Below, piece by piece: positions 1 to 9,027 of a DNA stretch of 64,000 bases. This stretch comes from Marinobacter persicus (lineage in GTDB: Bacteria; Pseudomonadota; Gammaproteobacteria; Pseudomonadales; Oleiphilaceae). Below the pieces are notes generated by a model. The model was not told the origin of the DNA. It did no database searches and worked only from the letters and a program-made list of their open reading frames with translations. Within the stretch, counting starts at the first letter, position 1. Each line of letters opens with the position of its first letter. The position numbers were made by a program, and so were the translations under genes. Location: positions 19,454 to 83,453 of the forward strand of contig NZ_PTIV01000012.1 of the NCBI RefSeq assembly GCF_002934325.1, in the 5' to 3' direction.

Positions 1-1613
1 GAGTGTATGCGCCGGTCCGGCGTGGTGGACGGCTTTTGGTGGATGGCGGCGTTGCCAATAACCTGCCCGTGAGCGTAGCCCGCGACATGGGCGCGGATGT
101 CGTGATTGCCGTGGACATCACCGACCCCTTGATGAGTACCGAGGACATTCAGGAAGCCTTTTCCGTGGTGGGGCAACTGACCACCCTCCTGACCCGCCGT
201 AATACCGATGATCAACTGGCCTTACTCACGGATCGGGACATTCTTATTCGCCCGGAGCTCAAAGGCTACAGCTCGGCGGATTTCTATGATGGTCCGGAAT
301 TGTTTGAGATTGGCGCCACGGCGGCCCGGGAGCAGGCCGTGGCCCTTAATCGCCTGAGTGTCTCCGATCAGGAGTGGCAACAAGAGCGCACGACGCTGAC
401 AACCGAGCAGTGGCGGCAGAAACCGGTGGTCGCCATCCGCTTCCACCAGGGCGAGCGGCTGGCCAGTGAATTCCTGCGCGAACGCCTGCGCCAGCGAATC
501 GGCGAGCCCCTGGACATCGCGCAGCTCGAAGCGGACCTGAAGCGCATCTACGGTCTGGGGTATTACGAGAGCGTGACCTGGTCGCTGGCCCCTTCGGAAG
601 CTGGCGCGATCCTGACCATCCAGGCCCGCGAGAAGAGCTGGGGCCCCAATTACCTGTCGTTCGGCCTGAACTACGAAGACAACTTCAATGGCGATACCCG
701 TTTTAACCTGGCGACCGGTTTGCGAATGACCGAACTCAACCGCCTGGGTGCCGAGTGGCAGACCGGGGTGCAGTTGGGAACCCAGCCCTGGGTGCGAACC
801 CAGTGGTATCAGCCGCTGGGCTACGGCTATGACCAGTTCGCCGTGGCGGGGCTGGAGTACAACCGCGACGATTACAGCATTTACGAGAACGGTGAACGTA
901 TTGCCGAAATAGACGTCACTTTCCGGCAGTTCGATCTCGCCCTGGGAACCGAGCTGGGTGGTAATGCCGAGGCCCGCCTGGGCTATGTCCGTGGTATTGC
1001 CTCGGTGGAGGATAATATTGGCCAATTTGTGGCCCCCTCCGACGATGTGCACCAGGGCTATTTAAGCCTTCAACTGGTGCATGACTCACTGAACGATACC
1101 TTCTATCCAACCGCCGGGGCGTTCGCCGGTATCCGGGGCCGCATGGAGCGCCCGGGTCTGGGGTCTGACCGGAACTTTGATGCGGTTCGTGCCATGGCGC
1201 TGGGTACCGGCAGCTGGCGGCGTTTTAATCTCACCGGGCTGCTCTGGGCGCGCAAGATCACCAAGGGGGAGGCCGGGCTGGAAAACCTGGCCCGGCTGGG
1301 AGGCTTCCGCCAGCTCTCGGCCTACGCCCCTGGCGAGATTACCGGTAACGACGCCGCCCTGCTGTCCGTCTATGCCCGCCGGGAGTTTGGGGGTCCGGTG
1401 GTGCCCTGGTTTGCGGGAGTGGGATTTGAAACCGGCAATGCCTGGGATAGCATGGACCAGGCCAAGTGGTCCGGCCTGGTTCGCTCCTGGAGCCTGTTTG
1501 CCGGTGTCGATACCTTCCTGGGGCCGGTGCAGTTGTCCGGTGCCTACAACAACGAGGACGAGTGGACCGCCTATCTCAATATCGGCTTCTCATTCACCCA
1601 GTTGTTCTACTGA
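1..1613 (+). CDS. Patatin-like phospholipase with POTRA and outer-membrane beta-barrel (PlpD-like, type Vd), 5' partial
   Basis: The gene enters from outside the window, so its patatin nucleophile region is missing. What remains opens with the end of a patatin domain: the DGGVANNLPV segment carries the Asp-Gly-Gly of the Ser-Asp dyad. A POTRA-like segment follows at about residues 135-205 of the visible part, then an Omp85-type barrel rich in alternating aromatic strands, ending in FTQLFY with a C-terminal aromatic residue as expected for BAM-dependent barrels. This domain order is that of PlpD, a surface-delivered lipase (family knowledge). The likely role is an outer-membrane or secreted phospholipase. 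Its stop codon directly abuts the stop of the convergent cardiolipin synthase gene. The substrate cannot be inferred. Confidence 0.85.
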   Translation, partial: VYAPVRRGGRLLVDGGVANNLPVSVARDMGADVVIAVDITDPLMSTEDIQEAFSVVGQLTTLLTRRNTDDQLALLTDRDILIRPELKGYSSADFYDGPELFEIGATAAREQAVALNRLSVSDQEWQQERTTLTTEQWRQKPVVAIRFHQGERLASEFLRERLRQRIGEPLDIAQLEADLKRIYGLGYYESVTWSLAPSEAGAILTIQAREKSWGPNYLSFGLNYEDNFNGDTRFNLATGLRMTELNRLGAEWQTGVQLGTQPWVRTQWYQPLGYGYDQFAVAGLEYNRDDYSIYENGERIAEIDVTFRQFDLALGTELGGNAEARLGYVRGIASVEDNIGQFVAPSDDVHQGYLSLQLVHDSLNDTFYPTAGAFAGIRGRMERPGLGSDRNFDAVRAMALGTGSWRRFNLTGLLWARKITKGEAGLENLARLGGFRQLSAYAPGEITGNDAALLSVYARREFGGPVVPWFAGVGFETGNAWDSMDQAKWSGLVRSWSLFAGVDTFLGPVQLSGAYNNEDEWTAYLNIGFSFTQLFY

Positions 1614-3047
1614 TCACAGCAGTGGGGCCAGTAGCCGGACGGCCCGGCAGCCCAGCCGGAAGAGCAGGGAACGTTCTTTGTAGTCCCCCTCTGTCATCAG
1701 CTTGGCGTGAGCCAGGTCTTCTTTGAGCATGCGCTCGACATCCCCGACAAACGCTTCACTGGTGGTGACGGCGGTAATCTCGAAGTTCAGTCGCATGGAT
1801 CGGTTATCCAGGTTGGCGGTGCCGATGGCGGTGTAACGGTCGTCCACCAGTACCACCTTCTGGTGCATGAAGCCGGGCTGGTAGCGATAGATGCCGATGC
1901 CGGCCTGACAGGCCTGTACCAGATAGGAATAGGCGGCGATGCGTACCAGCTGGCTGTCGGCCTTTTCGGGAATGAGGATGCGCACATCCACGCCCCGAAG
2001 GGCGGCCAGCTGCAGGGCGTTCATGATCTGGAAGTCGGGAACAAAGTAGGGCGTGGTCAGCCAGATCCGCTCCCGGGCATTGTTAATGCAGTTGAGGAAG
2101 AACAGGCTGCAGGTTTCCCAGGTGTCCGCTGGCCCGGTGGGAAAAATCAGGACTTTCTCGCGCCCGTGGTCACTCGGCCGGGGCGACCAGTCCAGTTCCG
2201 GGCGCAGGTCACTGGCCCAGTTCCAGTCTTCCAGCCAGGCCAGTTGCAGGCCGGTAACCGCCGGCCCCTCGATGCGGCAATGGGTGTCGCGCCAGGGTTC
2301 CTGATCCATGGCAGTGCCCAGGTATTCATCGCCCAGGTTAATGCCACCCACGAACCCCACCTGACCGTCACACACCAGCAGCTTGCGATGGTTCCGAAAG
2401 TTGATCTGGAAGCGGCGCGTGCGCAGGTTGCCCGCTCCGAACGAGGCAATCTGGGCACCGGCGGCGGCCAGTTCTTTTAACCAGCGCCGGGACAGGAACA
2501 CACTGCCAATATCGTCATAGAGCAGCCAGACTTCCACCCCCTGGGCCAGTTTGCGCTCGAGGATCGATTTGATGCGGTGCCCCACCCGATCGGCTCGGAC
2601 AATGTAGAACTCCAGCAGGATGTAATGCCGGGCGTCCTCCATGTCGTCGAACAGTGCCTGGAAGGTGGCTTCACCGTCCTTGAGCAGGGTGCAGTGATTG
2701 CCGTCGGTGAAGGGTTGGCGGTTGAGCTTGCAGAGCACATCGAGCTCGTCACTCAGGGTGCCCCGGGGCTGGCCCCGAATGGACGTGGTCTGCTGCTCAA
2801 ACTGGTCAATCAGGGTACTGATGGCACGATCGCCCATGCGTCGGGCTTTGACGTAGCCACCAAACCGGTTGCGCCCGATCAGCACGAACAGCGGCACAGC
2901 GACATAAGGCAAACCCAGCAGGGCAATGATCCAGGCCAGGGCGCCCTGGGCGGTGCGATAGGTCAGCAGGATGCGGTAGATGCAGGCCATCGCGGCCAGG
3001 TAAAGGCCGGCAACAAGAATGGCAATGAATGAAAAATCCCCAAACAT
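1614..3047 (-). CDS. cls: Cardiolipin synthase (phospholipase D superfamily)
   Basis: The 477-aa protein makes cardiolipin by phosphatidyl transfer at the inner membrane. Two hydrophobic N-terminal segments (about residues 3-25 and 35-55) form the usual PLDc_N membrane anchor. Two HKD motifs follow, HRKLLVCD near residue 217 and HQKVVLVDD near residue 393, the paired catalytic sites of the family. The reading frame stays open 46 codons further upstream, but the ATG at 3047 is chosen because the membrane segment begins right after it; the upstream part is proline-rich and unlike the family. It is convergent with the patatin/barrel gene with no gap, and is transcribed away from the divergent esterase gene. 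Which Cls paralogue it is cannot be told. Confidence 0.9.
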   Translation of the reverse strand: MFGDFSFIAILVAGLYLAAMACIYRILLTYRTAQGALAWIIALLGLPYVAVPLFVLIGRNRFGGYVKARRMGDRAISTLIDQFEQQTTSIRGQPRGTLSDELDVLCKLNRQPFTDGNHCTLLKDGEATFQALFDDMEDARHYILLEFYIVRADRVGHRIKSILERKLAQGVEVWLLYDDIGSVFLSRRWLKELAAAGAQIASFGAGNLRTRRFQINFRNHRKLLVCDGQVGFVGGINLGDEYLGTAMDQEPWRDTHCRIEGPAVTGLQLAWLEDWNWASDLRPELDWSPRPSDHGREKVLIFPTGPADTWETCSLFFLNCINNARERIWLTTPYFVPDFQIMNALQLAALRGVDVRILIPEKADSQLVRIAAYSYLVQACQAGIGIYRYQPGFMHQKVVLVDDRYTAIGTANLDNRSMRLNFEITAVTTSEAFVGDVERMLKEDLAHAKLMTEGDYKERSLLFRLGCRAVRLLAPLL

Positions 3048-3208
3048 GGACCGGGTTCCCGCAGTGATTGTTAGGTCTGCAGTCTTTGTACCCCAAGGCT
3101 GGCCGGTACGCAAAGCCGGGCAGCGCGACAAAGGCGGATTTCCCCTTGCCAGCGGGACTGGCGGTGGTAGTGTAGCCGTTTCCATTGTTTGACCGGAGAT
3201 TTCGGCCC

Positions 3209-4000
3209 ATGAGTGTTGAACTCAACTACCGTATTACCGGCGAGGGCGAGCCACTGATTGTCCTGCACGGGTTGTTTGGTTCCCTGGATAACCTGGGCGG
3301 TATCGCCCGCCGCCTGGAAGATGGCTGGCAGATTCACGCCCTGGATCTGCGCAATCACGGCAACTCCCCCCATACCGAGGATATGAGCTATCCGGCAATG
3401 GCCGACGATGTGGTGGCGTACATGGATGCCCAGGGCCTGGAAAAGGCCAGCATCCTGGGCCACTCCATGGGTGGCAAGGTGGCCATGCAGGTTGCCCTCG
3501 CGCATCCGGAGCGGGTGCGTTCGGTGATCGCCGCCGATATCGCGCCGGTTGGCTACGCGCCACGGCACGATGAGATCCTGGACGGGCTGAACAATCTGGA
3601 TCTGTCGATTGTCGCCAGCCGCAGGGACGCCGACCGGCAACTGGCCGAGTACGTTGAGACACCCGGCGTTCGCCAGTTCCTGCTGAAGAACCTGGAGCGC
3701 ATTCCCGACGATGAGCAAAGCGACGGCCAGCAGCGCTTTCGCTGGCGCCTGAACCTGCCGGTCATCGATGCCTGTTACGCGAACATTGCGGCGGCTCCGG
3801 AGGGAGCGGGGCCGTTTGAGGGGCCCGTGTTGTTTATCAAGGGCGGTGACTCACCCTATATTCAGAAGAAGCACGAGCAGACCATCCGGTCCCTGTTCCC
3901 GGCCGCCGAACTGCGGGTGATTATCGGGACCGGACACTGGCTGCATGCGGAAAAGCCGGACACTTTCGCTGCGTTGTGTCGCCGTTTTCTGAGTCATTGA
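3209..4000 (+). CDS. Alpha/beta-hydrolase, YbfF-type esterase
   Basis: A 263-aa cytoplasmic hydrolase. The oxyanion-hole segment LHGLFGS is near residue 25. The nucleophile elbow GHSMGG lies near residues 84-89 with Ser as nucleophile, and a late GTGHWLHAEKP supplies the catalytic His. The LRNHGNSPH segment and overall length match the YbfF family of acyl-CoA/short-chain esterases (family knowledge). The start at 3209 is chosen over an in-frame codon at 3185 because conserved family sequence begins there. The true substrate is unknown. It sits alone between the divergent cls gene and the beta-propeller gene, with about 110 bp before the next start. Confidence 0.8.
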   Translation: MSVELNYRITGEGEPLIVLHGLFGSLDNLGGIARRLEDGWQIHALDLRNHGNSPHTEDMSYPAMADDVVAYMDAQGLEKASILGHSMGGKVAMQVALAHPERVRSVIAADIAPVGYAPRHDEILDGLNNLDLSIVASRRDADRQLAEYVETPGVRQFLLKNLERIPDDEQSDGQQRFRWRLNLPVIDACYANIAAAPEGAGPFEGPVLFIKGGDSPYIQKKHEQTIRSLFPAAELRVIIGTGHWLHAEKPDTFAALCRRFLSH

Positions 4001-4110
4001 GGCCTAGTGGGGGCGGGGCCAGCAGTGTCAGTGGACAGGCCTTATCTGCTAAGGTGAAGACACCCGCAAACGGTCTACGGACTCGCAATGCATAAACAGG
4101 TCAGGCGCGC

Positions 4111-5193
4111 ATGATGAAATGGTTGCTGATTGGCTTGCTGGTGGTTTTCCTGCTACTGGGAAGCTTCCTGCTGACGCCCTCGCCGGTGGATAGCCAGGCC
4201 TGGAACCCACCGTCTCCACCGGCCATGACGGGGGTGTTGGCCCCCAATGAACGCCTGCGTCTGGCCGACCTGGTTGCGCGCGGGCAACTGACCGGCCCTG
4301 AAGATATTGCGGTTTCTCCCCGGGGTGACATCTACACAGGTATGGCCGACGGCCGCATTGTTCGAGTCAGCCAGGATGGCCGGGCCCAGACCTGGGTGGA
4401 AACCGGGGGGCGGCCACTAGGCCTGGCGTTTGACCGGCAGGGGAATTTGATCGTGGCCGATGCCGACCGCGGGCTGCTGTCGGTTACGCCGGACGGCGAG
4501 GTGACCGTCCTGGCCCGGGAGGCCCGGGGCACTCTGTTTCGCCTGACAGACGGGGTGGATGTCGGCCCCGACGGGCAGATCTATTTCACCGATGCCAGCT
4601 CCCGTTTCCCGATCTCGGAATACGCCTACGACCTGCTGGAAATGCGCCCCCATGGCCGGTTGCTGCGTTACAACCCCGAGACCGGAAAGGTCAGTGTCCT
4701 GCTCGATCACCTGCATTTCCCCAATGGTGTGGTGGTCTCGCCAAACGGCGACTATCTATTGGTGGCGGAAACCTGGAAATACCGCATTCTGAAATACGGA
4801 CTGAAGGGCCCACACGAAGGCCAGGCGGAAGTTTTTGCCAGTAACCTGCCCGGTTTTCCTGACAATTTGGATGTCGACAGTGAGGGGCGGTATTGGGTGG
4901 CCTTTCCCTCGCCCAGGCATCCGGAGATCGACGCACTGCACCGCAAGCCCTGGCTGAAAGACCTGGTGGCCCGGCTGCCCGCATTTCTGCAGCCGGGCAT
5001 GGACTCCTACGGTCTTGTGATCGCCTACAATGAGGCGGGGGAGCCCCTGATCAGTTTGCACGACACCCGGGGTACCCACCTGCGGACGGTGACGTCGGTA
5101 ACGCCCAACGGCGATACGCTATACTTTGGGTCCCTGGACAATGACCGAATCGGCCGCTTGCCGTTTAAAGCCATTCCCGGCCTTGGAGACTGA
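4111..5193 (+). CDS. SMP-30/strictosidine-synthase-like beta-propeller protein, membrane-anchored
   Basis: A 360-aa protein with one N-terminal hydrophobic segment (about residues 4-22), likely an uncleaved anchor or signal peptide. The body is a six-bladed propeller of the strictosidine synthase/SMP-30/APMAP type. Repeated blade motifs of the form DGxIYF, GNLIVADADRGLLSV and FPNGVVVSPNGDYLLVAET are characteristic. Members are lactonases, esterases or paraoxonase-like hydrolases, usually calcium-dependent; the reaction of this one cannot be assigned. It ends only 3 bp before the next start, so it is probably co-transcribed with the oxidoreductase downstream. Confidence 0.75.
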   Translation: MMKWLLIGLLVVFLLLGSFLLTPSPVDSQAWNPPSPPAMTGVLAPNERLRLADLVARGQLTGPEDIAVSPRGDIYTGMADGRIVRVSQDGRAQTWVETGGRPLGLAFDRQGNLIVADADRGLLSVTPDGEVTVLAREARGTLFRLTDGVDVGPDGQIYFTDASSRFPISEYAYDLLEMRPHGRLLRYNPETGKVSVLLDHLHFPNGVVVSPNGDYLLVAETWKYRILKYGLKGPHEGQAEVFASNLPGFPDNLDVDSEGRYWVAFPSPRHPEIDALHRKPWLKDLVARLPAFLQPGMDSYGLVIAYNEAGEPLISLHDTRGTHLRTVTSVTPNGDTLYFGSLDNDRIGRLPFKAIPGLGD

Positions 5194-5196
5194 ACA

Positions 5197-6171
5197 ATGA
5201 GCCATGCAACGGAATCAAACCGAATGCGCCATGTGGTTTACGACCGCTTCGGTGGTCCGGAAGTCCTTCAGACAACGGAGGGGGACGTGCCTGAACCCGG
5301 CATCGGTGAGGTGCTGATTCGGGTCCATGGCGCTGGTCTGAATCCCATTGACTGGAAAACCCGGAAAGGGCTGGGCTTTGCCGCCCGGCAGATTGAATCA
5401 AACCTGCCCTGGACGCCGGGTTATGACGTGGCTGGTGAAGTCGTCGCCGCAGGCGAGGAAGTCACCACCCTGGCACCTGGTGACAAGGTGATGGGGCTGA
5501 TTGGTTTTCCCACCGGGGGTGGCGCCTGTGCCGAGTATGCCCTGGCCCAGGCCGATGAGCTCTCCATTGTGCCGGAGGAGCTGGACCTGGTGACTGCCGG
5601 TGCCGTGCCGCTGGCCGCACTGACCGCCTGGCAGGCGCTGTTTGAAATGGCCCGTCTGGAATCGGGACAGAAAATCCTGATCCTGGCCGGCGCGGGTGGT
5701 GTCGGGCATTTTGCCGCTCAGTTTGCGCTGGAGCGGGGTGCCCACGTGATTGCCACGGCGTCGTCGGCCAACCGGGATTTTCTCGCGGAGCTGGGTGTTC
5801 ATGAAGTGATCGAATACCACACCACCGATGTTGCCGACGAATGTTATGGGCTGGACGTGGTGCTGGATCTGATCGGGGGGGATACCGGCAAACGGGCCTT
5901 GCATACCCTGTCGGAAACCGGCGTTCTGGTTACGGTGCCAACGGTGACCGCCGATGACGTCGTCAGTGAGGCGGAGGCCATGGGGCTTCGGGCCCACGGC
6001 ATGACCGTGCGCCCGGACAGCTTCCACCTGGATGAAATTGCCGAGTTGATCGAGGACGGCGATGTGAAGATTCACATTGAGGAAGTCTTCCCCCTGGCCG
6101 AGGTGGCGGCCGCCCACGAGCGCCTTGAATCCGGGCATGTGCGCGGCAAGCTCGTCCTCGACTGCCGTTAA
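5197..6171 (+). CDS. NADP-dependent zinc-free alcohol dehydrogenase/quinone oxidoreductase family protein
   Basis: A 324-aa MDR-superfamily reductase. It has an N-terminal GroES-like domain (GxGEVLIRVHGAGLNPIDWK, about residues 30-55) and a Rossmann fold with AGAGGVGHFAAQFA near residues 168-181. It lacks the Cys cluster of zinc alcohol dehydrogenases and belongs with NADPH:quinone reductase/enoyl reductase-like enzymes. The electron acceptor is unknown. It follows the beta-propeller gene with a 3-bp gap. Its last 4 bases overlap the stop of the convergent antiporter gene. Confidence 0.85.
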   Translation: MSHATESNRMRHVVYDRFGGPEVLQTTEGDVPEPGIGEVLIRVHGAGLNPIDWKTRKGLGFAARQIESNLPWTPGYDVAGEVVAAGEEVTTLAPGDKVMGLIGFPTGGGACAEYALAQADELSIVPEELDLVTAGAVPLAALTAWQALFEMARLESGQKILILAGAGGVGHFAAQFALERGAHVIATASSANRDFLAELGVHEVIEYHTTDVADECYGLDVVLDLIGGDTGKRALHTLSETGVLVTVPTVTADDVVSEAEAMGLRAHGMTVRPDSFHLDEIAELIEDGDVKIHIEEVFPLAEVAAAHERLESGHVRGKLVLDCR

Positions 6172-8057
6172 TCAGCCGGCTTTTCCGTGCTTTCCGGGGA
6201 GGGGGCTGATGATTCCGGCTTCTTCTCCCGTTCTTTTTCCTTCTCTTTTTCCTTACGTTCCTTCTGAGGCTGGGGTGGGACCAGGCTGATCAGTTTCCAG
6301 TCCTCTTCCGGCTTCAGGTCTTCCATGTCCCGCACGGCCTGGATGTGTTTCCGGCCATCAATGGCAAACAGCACCAATGCCTGGTTGTGGTACTGATCCA
6401 GGAATTGCTGGTAGCTGAATTCTTCCCGCAGGTTGGTGGTTTTCACGGTATAACCCTGGCTGACGAGGCTCGCAAGCTTGGCGTAACTGACGCTATTGAA
6501 CAGGCCCCGGGTACGCTGGATCTTGCCGGCGGTCTGCAGGCGCGCGCGCTGGTCCTGGTCGCCCTCGGAGAGGCTGAATACCGAATCATCGCCAAACCAG
6601 TCCAGGAAATGATAGGTGGCCAGGGAGTTAAGCTGCTTATAGGGCGACAGTATCAGTACGTTGCCAATGCCGGTCAGGTCCATGTGGGTGGCGGCGTGTT
6701 CTGATACCGGGTTGCCGAAATACACCGGCATGTTCTTCATGCGCGCCTGGCGCACGTTTTCCCAGTTGGTATCGGTGAGCATCACCGGAATTTCGTGCTT
6801 GCCCAGGGCTTCGGCAATCAGTCGTGCCACCGGGTTGGCGCCCAGGATCAGGAACCCGTGGGCCGGCGGCTCCTGGACGTTCAGCAGTTTGGCAATGGGG
6901 CGGGCGGTCAGGCTTTGCAGGGTCACGGTGGCAATGATCAGCATGAAGACCAGGGGGACCAGGGTGTTCGCCCCGGCAAAACCCGCACGCTCCAGTTGCA
7001 GGGCGAACAGGGCGGAAACCGCAGCCGCGACAATGCCCCGGGGTGCAATCCAGCTAAGGTAGAGCTTCTCACGCCAGTTCAGCTTGGTGCCAATGGCTGA
7101 GAGGAAGATGCTGATGGGGCGGGCGATCAGGATCAGGCAGGCGAGTACCGACACCAGTCCCCAGCCCAGCCCGGCAATTGAGGCAAAATCGACCCGGGCA
7201 GCCAGGATAATGAACAGCGCGGAGATCAGCAGTACGCTCAGGGATTCCTTGAATTCCAGGATGTCCTCAACCGGCACCTGCTTCATGTTGGCCATCCAGA
7301 TGCCCATGACGGTCACCGTAAGCAGGCCTGCTTCGTGGGCCAGCTCGTTGGACAGCACATACACCCCCAGCATGAAGGTGAGCGTACCGGCGTTGTGCAG
7401 GTATTGTGGGAGCCAGTGTTTACGTAGCGCCAGCCCATTGAGGTAACCGGCGGCCGCGCCAATCAGGAAGCCCACCATCAGGGTCTTGCCGAAAATATAG
7501 AGCGCGTGGCTGAAGACGTTGCCCTGGCCCCAGGACACAATGCCCTCAAACACCAGCACGGCCAGCAGCGCGCCCAGGGGGTCAATGATGATGCCCTCCC
7601 AGCGCAGGATGTTGGCGATGGTGGAGGTGGGTCGAACCGCGCGCAGTAGCGGTGCGATAACCGTGGGGCCGGTCACCACGGAAATGGCGCCAAACAGCAG
7701 GGCCACTTCCCAGGGCACTTCAAGTATCCAGCGTGCCGCCAGGGTGCCAATGGTACTGGTCACCAGCGCGCCTACCGGAATCAGGTTGCGCACCATCTTG
7801 CCGTGGCTGCGTATTTCCTCGGCCCGCAGGGTCAGGCTGCCCTCAAACAGGATGATGGCCACCGCCAGGGAGATCATGGGGAAGAGGATGTCGTCAAAGA
7901 CCGCTTCGGGGTTGAGGAAGCCGGTCACTGGTCCGGCCACAATACCGCCAATCAGCAGGAACAGGATGGCCGGCATGCGCATACGCCAGGCCAGCCATTG
8001 GCAGAACAGGGAGATCACGCCGATGCTGGCGAGTATCATTGCCGTACTCACAGCCAT
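6168..8057 (-). CDS. CPA1-family cation/proton antiporter with C-terminal TrkA-N domain
   Basis: A 629-aa inner-membrane protein. The N-terminal ~400 residues contain about 12 hydrophobic helices with the Na+/H+ exchanger signature, including the LLFGAISVVTGPTVIAPLL region and WIAPRGIVAAAVSALFALQL. A cytosolic Rossmann-like TrkA-N/RCK domain follows (HGFLILGANPVARLIAEALG, about residue 405 on). The last ~40 residues are a highly charged Lys/Glu tail (KERKEKEKEKEREKK) ending in a Ser/Pro-rich stretch, unusual for the family. The likely role is Na+ or K+/H+ exchange gated by nucleotide or redox state, which suits a marine bacterium; ion choice is not shown by sequence. Confidence 0.9.
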   Translation of the reverse strand: MAVSTAMILASIGVISLFCQWLAWRMRMPAILFLLIGGIVAGPVTGFLNPEAVFDDILFPMISLAVAIILFEGSLTLRAEEIRSHGKMVRNLIPVGALVTSTIGTLAARWILEVPWEVALLFGAISVVTGPTVIAPLLRAVRPTSTIANILRWEGIIIDPLGALLAVLVFEGIVSWGQGNVFSHALYIFGKTLMVGFLIGAAAGYLNGLALRKHWLPQYLHNAGTLTFMLGVYVLSNELAHEAGLLTVTVMGIWMANMKQVPVEDILEFKESLSVLLISALFIILAARVDFASIAGLGWGLVSVLACLILIARPISIFLSAIGTKLNWREKLYLSWIAPRGIVAAAVSALFALQLERAGFAGANTLVPLVFMLIIATVTLQSLTARPIAKLLNVQEPPAHGFLILGANPVARLIAEALGKHEIPVMLTDTNWENVRQARMKNMPVYFGNPVSEHAATHMDLTGIGNVLILSPYKQLNSLATYHFLDWFGDDSVFSLSEGDQDQRARLQTAGKIQRTRGLFNSVSYAKLASLVSQGYTVKTTNLREEFSYQQFLDQYHNQALVLFAIDGRKHIQAVRDMEDLKPEEDWKLISLVPPQPQKERKEKEKEKEREKKPESSAPSPESTEKPAD

Positions 8058-8080
8058 AAATCAGGTTCCGTGTTGATGTT

Positions 8081-8872
8081 CTATGAGTTCGCCCGCCGGG
8101 CAATACGGTTCAGCAGCCGGGCAGCGGCAAAGAAACCAAAACTGGCGGTTACCGGGCTGGCAGCGCCAAAGCCGGAGGCGCAATCGAGCCTCACCGGCCC
8201 GTCGGTTGCAGGCTTCTGGTGACAGACCTCGCCATTGCCAGCCGGATAGGTCAGCTGCTCCAGGGAGTATATCGCCTCAATACCAAAACGCCGCTTCGGA
8301 TTGCGGGAGAAGCCATACTCACGCCGCAGGGTGTTGCGCACCTTGGCCAGCAACGGGTCCTGGGTGGTTTTGCTGAGATCCGCCACCTGGATCTGGGTCG
8401 GGTCCATCTGGCCGCCCGCGCCGCCGGCGCAGACCACCGTGATTTTCCGCCGCTGGCAATGGGCCAGCAGCGCCGCCTTGGCTTTGACGCTGTCGATGGC
8501 GTCCACCACCCCGGTCATATCGTCGGTAATCAGTTCCTGAACGTTTTTGACGGTCAGAAAACCGAAATGCACTCGAATATCGGCGTGCGGGTTAATCGCC
8601 TTGAGCCGCCGGGCCATGGCATCGGTCTTGGTCTGGCCGTACTGGCCGTCCAGGGCGTGTAGCTGGCGGTTGGTGTTGGACACGCAGATATCGTCCATGT
8701 CGATCAGGGTGAGGGTCCCTATGCCGCTTCGGGCGAGGGCTTCGGCGGCCCAGGAACCCACGCCGCCCAGTCCGACAATGGCAATGTGAGCGTTGCGGAA
8801 GGCCGTCAGTGCCTGGCGGCCATAGAGTCGTTTAATGCCGCCAAAACGGAAGTCATAATCATCGGCTGTCAT
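8081..8872 (-). CDS. tcdA: tRNA threonylcarbamoyladenosine dehydratase
   Basis: A 263-aa E1-like ThiF-family enzyme that cyclises t6A37 to ct6A37 in ANN-decoding tRNAs using ATP. The N-terminal FGGIKRLYG start, the nucleotide-binding GLGGVGSWAAEALARSGIG (about residues 34-52), the DMDDICVSNTNRQ segment and the family-typical end SPVTASFGFFAAARLLNRI identify TcdA/CsdL rather than MoeB or ThiF. It is monocistronic in appearance, 23 bp downstream of the antiporter start on the same strand; a shared transcript is possible. Confidence 0.92.
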   Translation of the reverse strand: MTADDYDFRFGGIKRLYGRQALTAFRNAHIAIVGLGGVGSWAAEALARSGIGTLTLIDMDDICVSNTNRQLHALDGQYGQTKTDAMARRLKAINPHADIRVHFGFLTVKNVQELITDDMTGVVDAIDSVKAKAALLAHCQRRKITVVCAGGAGGQMDPTQIQVADLSKTTQDPLLAKVRNTLRREYGFSRNPKRRFGIEAIYSLEQLTYPAGNGEVCHQKPATDGPVRLDCASGFGAASPVTASFGFFAAARLLNRIARRANS

Positions 8873-9027
8873 GCAAGGCTCGTACTCTCAGGATGCAAAG
8901 CGCCCATTGTAGCAAGAGTGTGATGCATTACCGTAATCCGGGAAGCAGGTTGAGGCGATATGGCCAGAAGAATGACGGTCGCGGCCCGACTACCGGTGGT
9001 AGCCAGGACGGGACCATCAGAAGGGGT

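Noticed and set aside
222..1052. 276-codon minus-strand frame inside the patatin/barrel gene
   Set aside because: Mirror frame of a well-supported GC-rich gene with no domain pattern; many similar shadow frames elsewhere were ignored for the same reason.
8978..9003. CTACC/GGTAG hairpin behind the anti-sigma gene as terminator
   Set aside because: Stem of only five pairs and no T-run.
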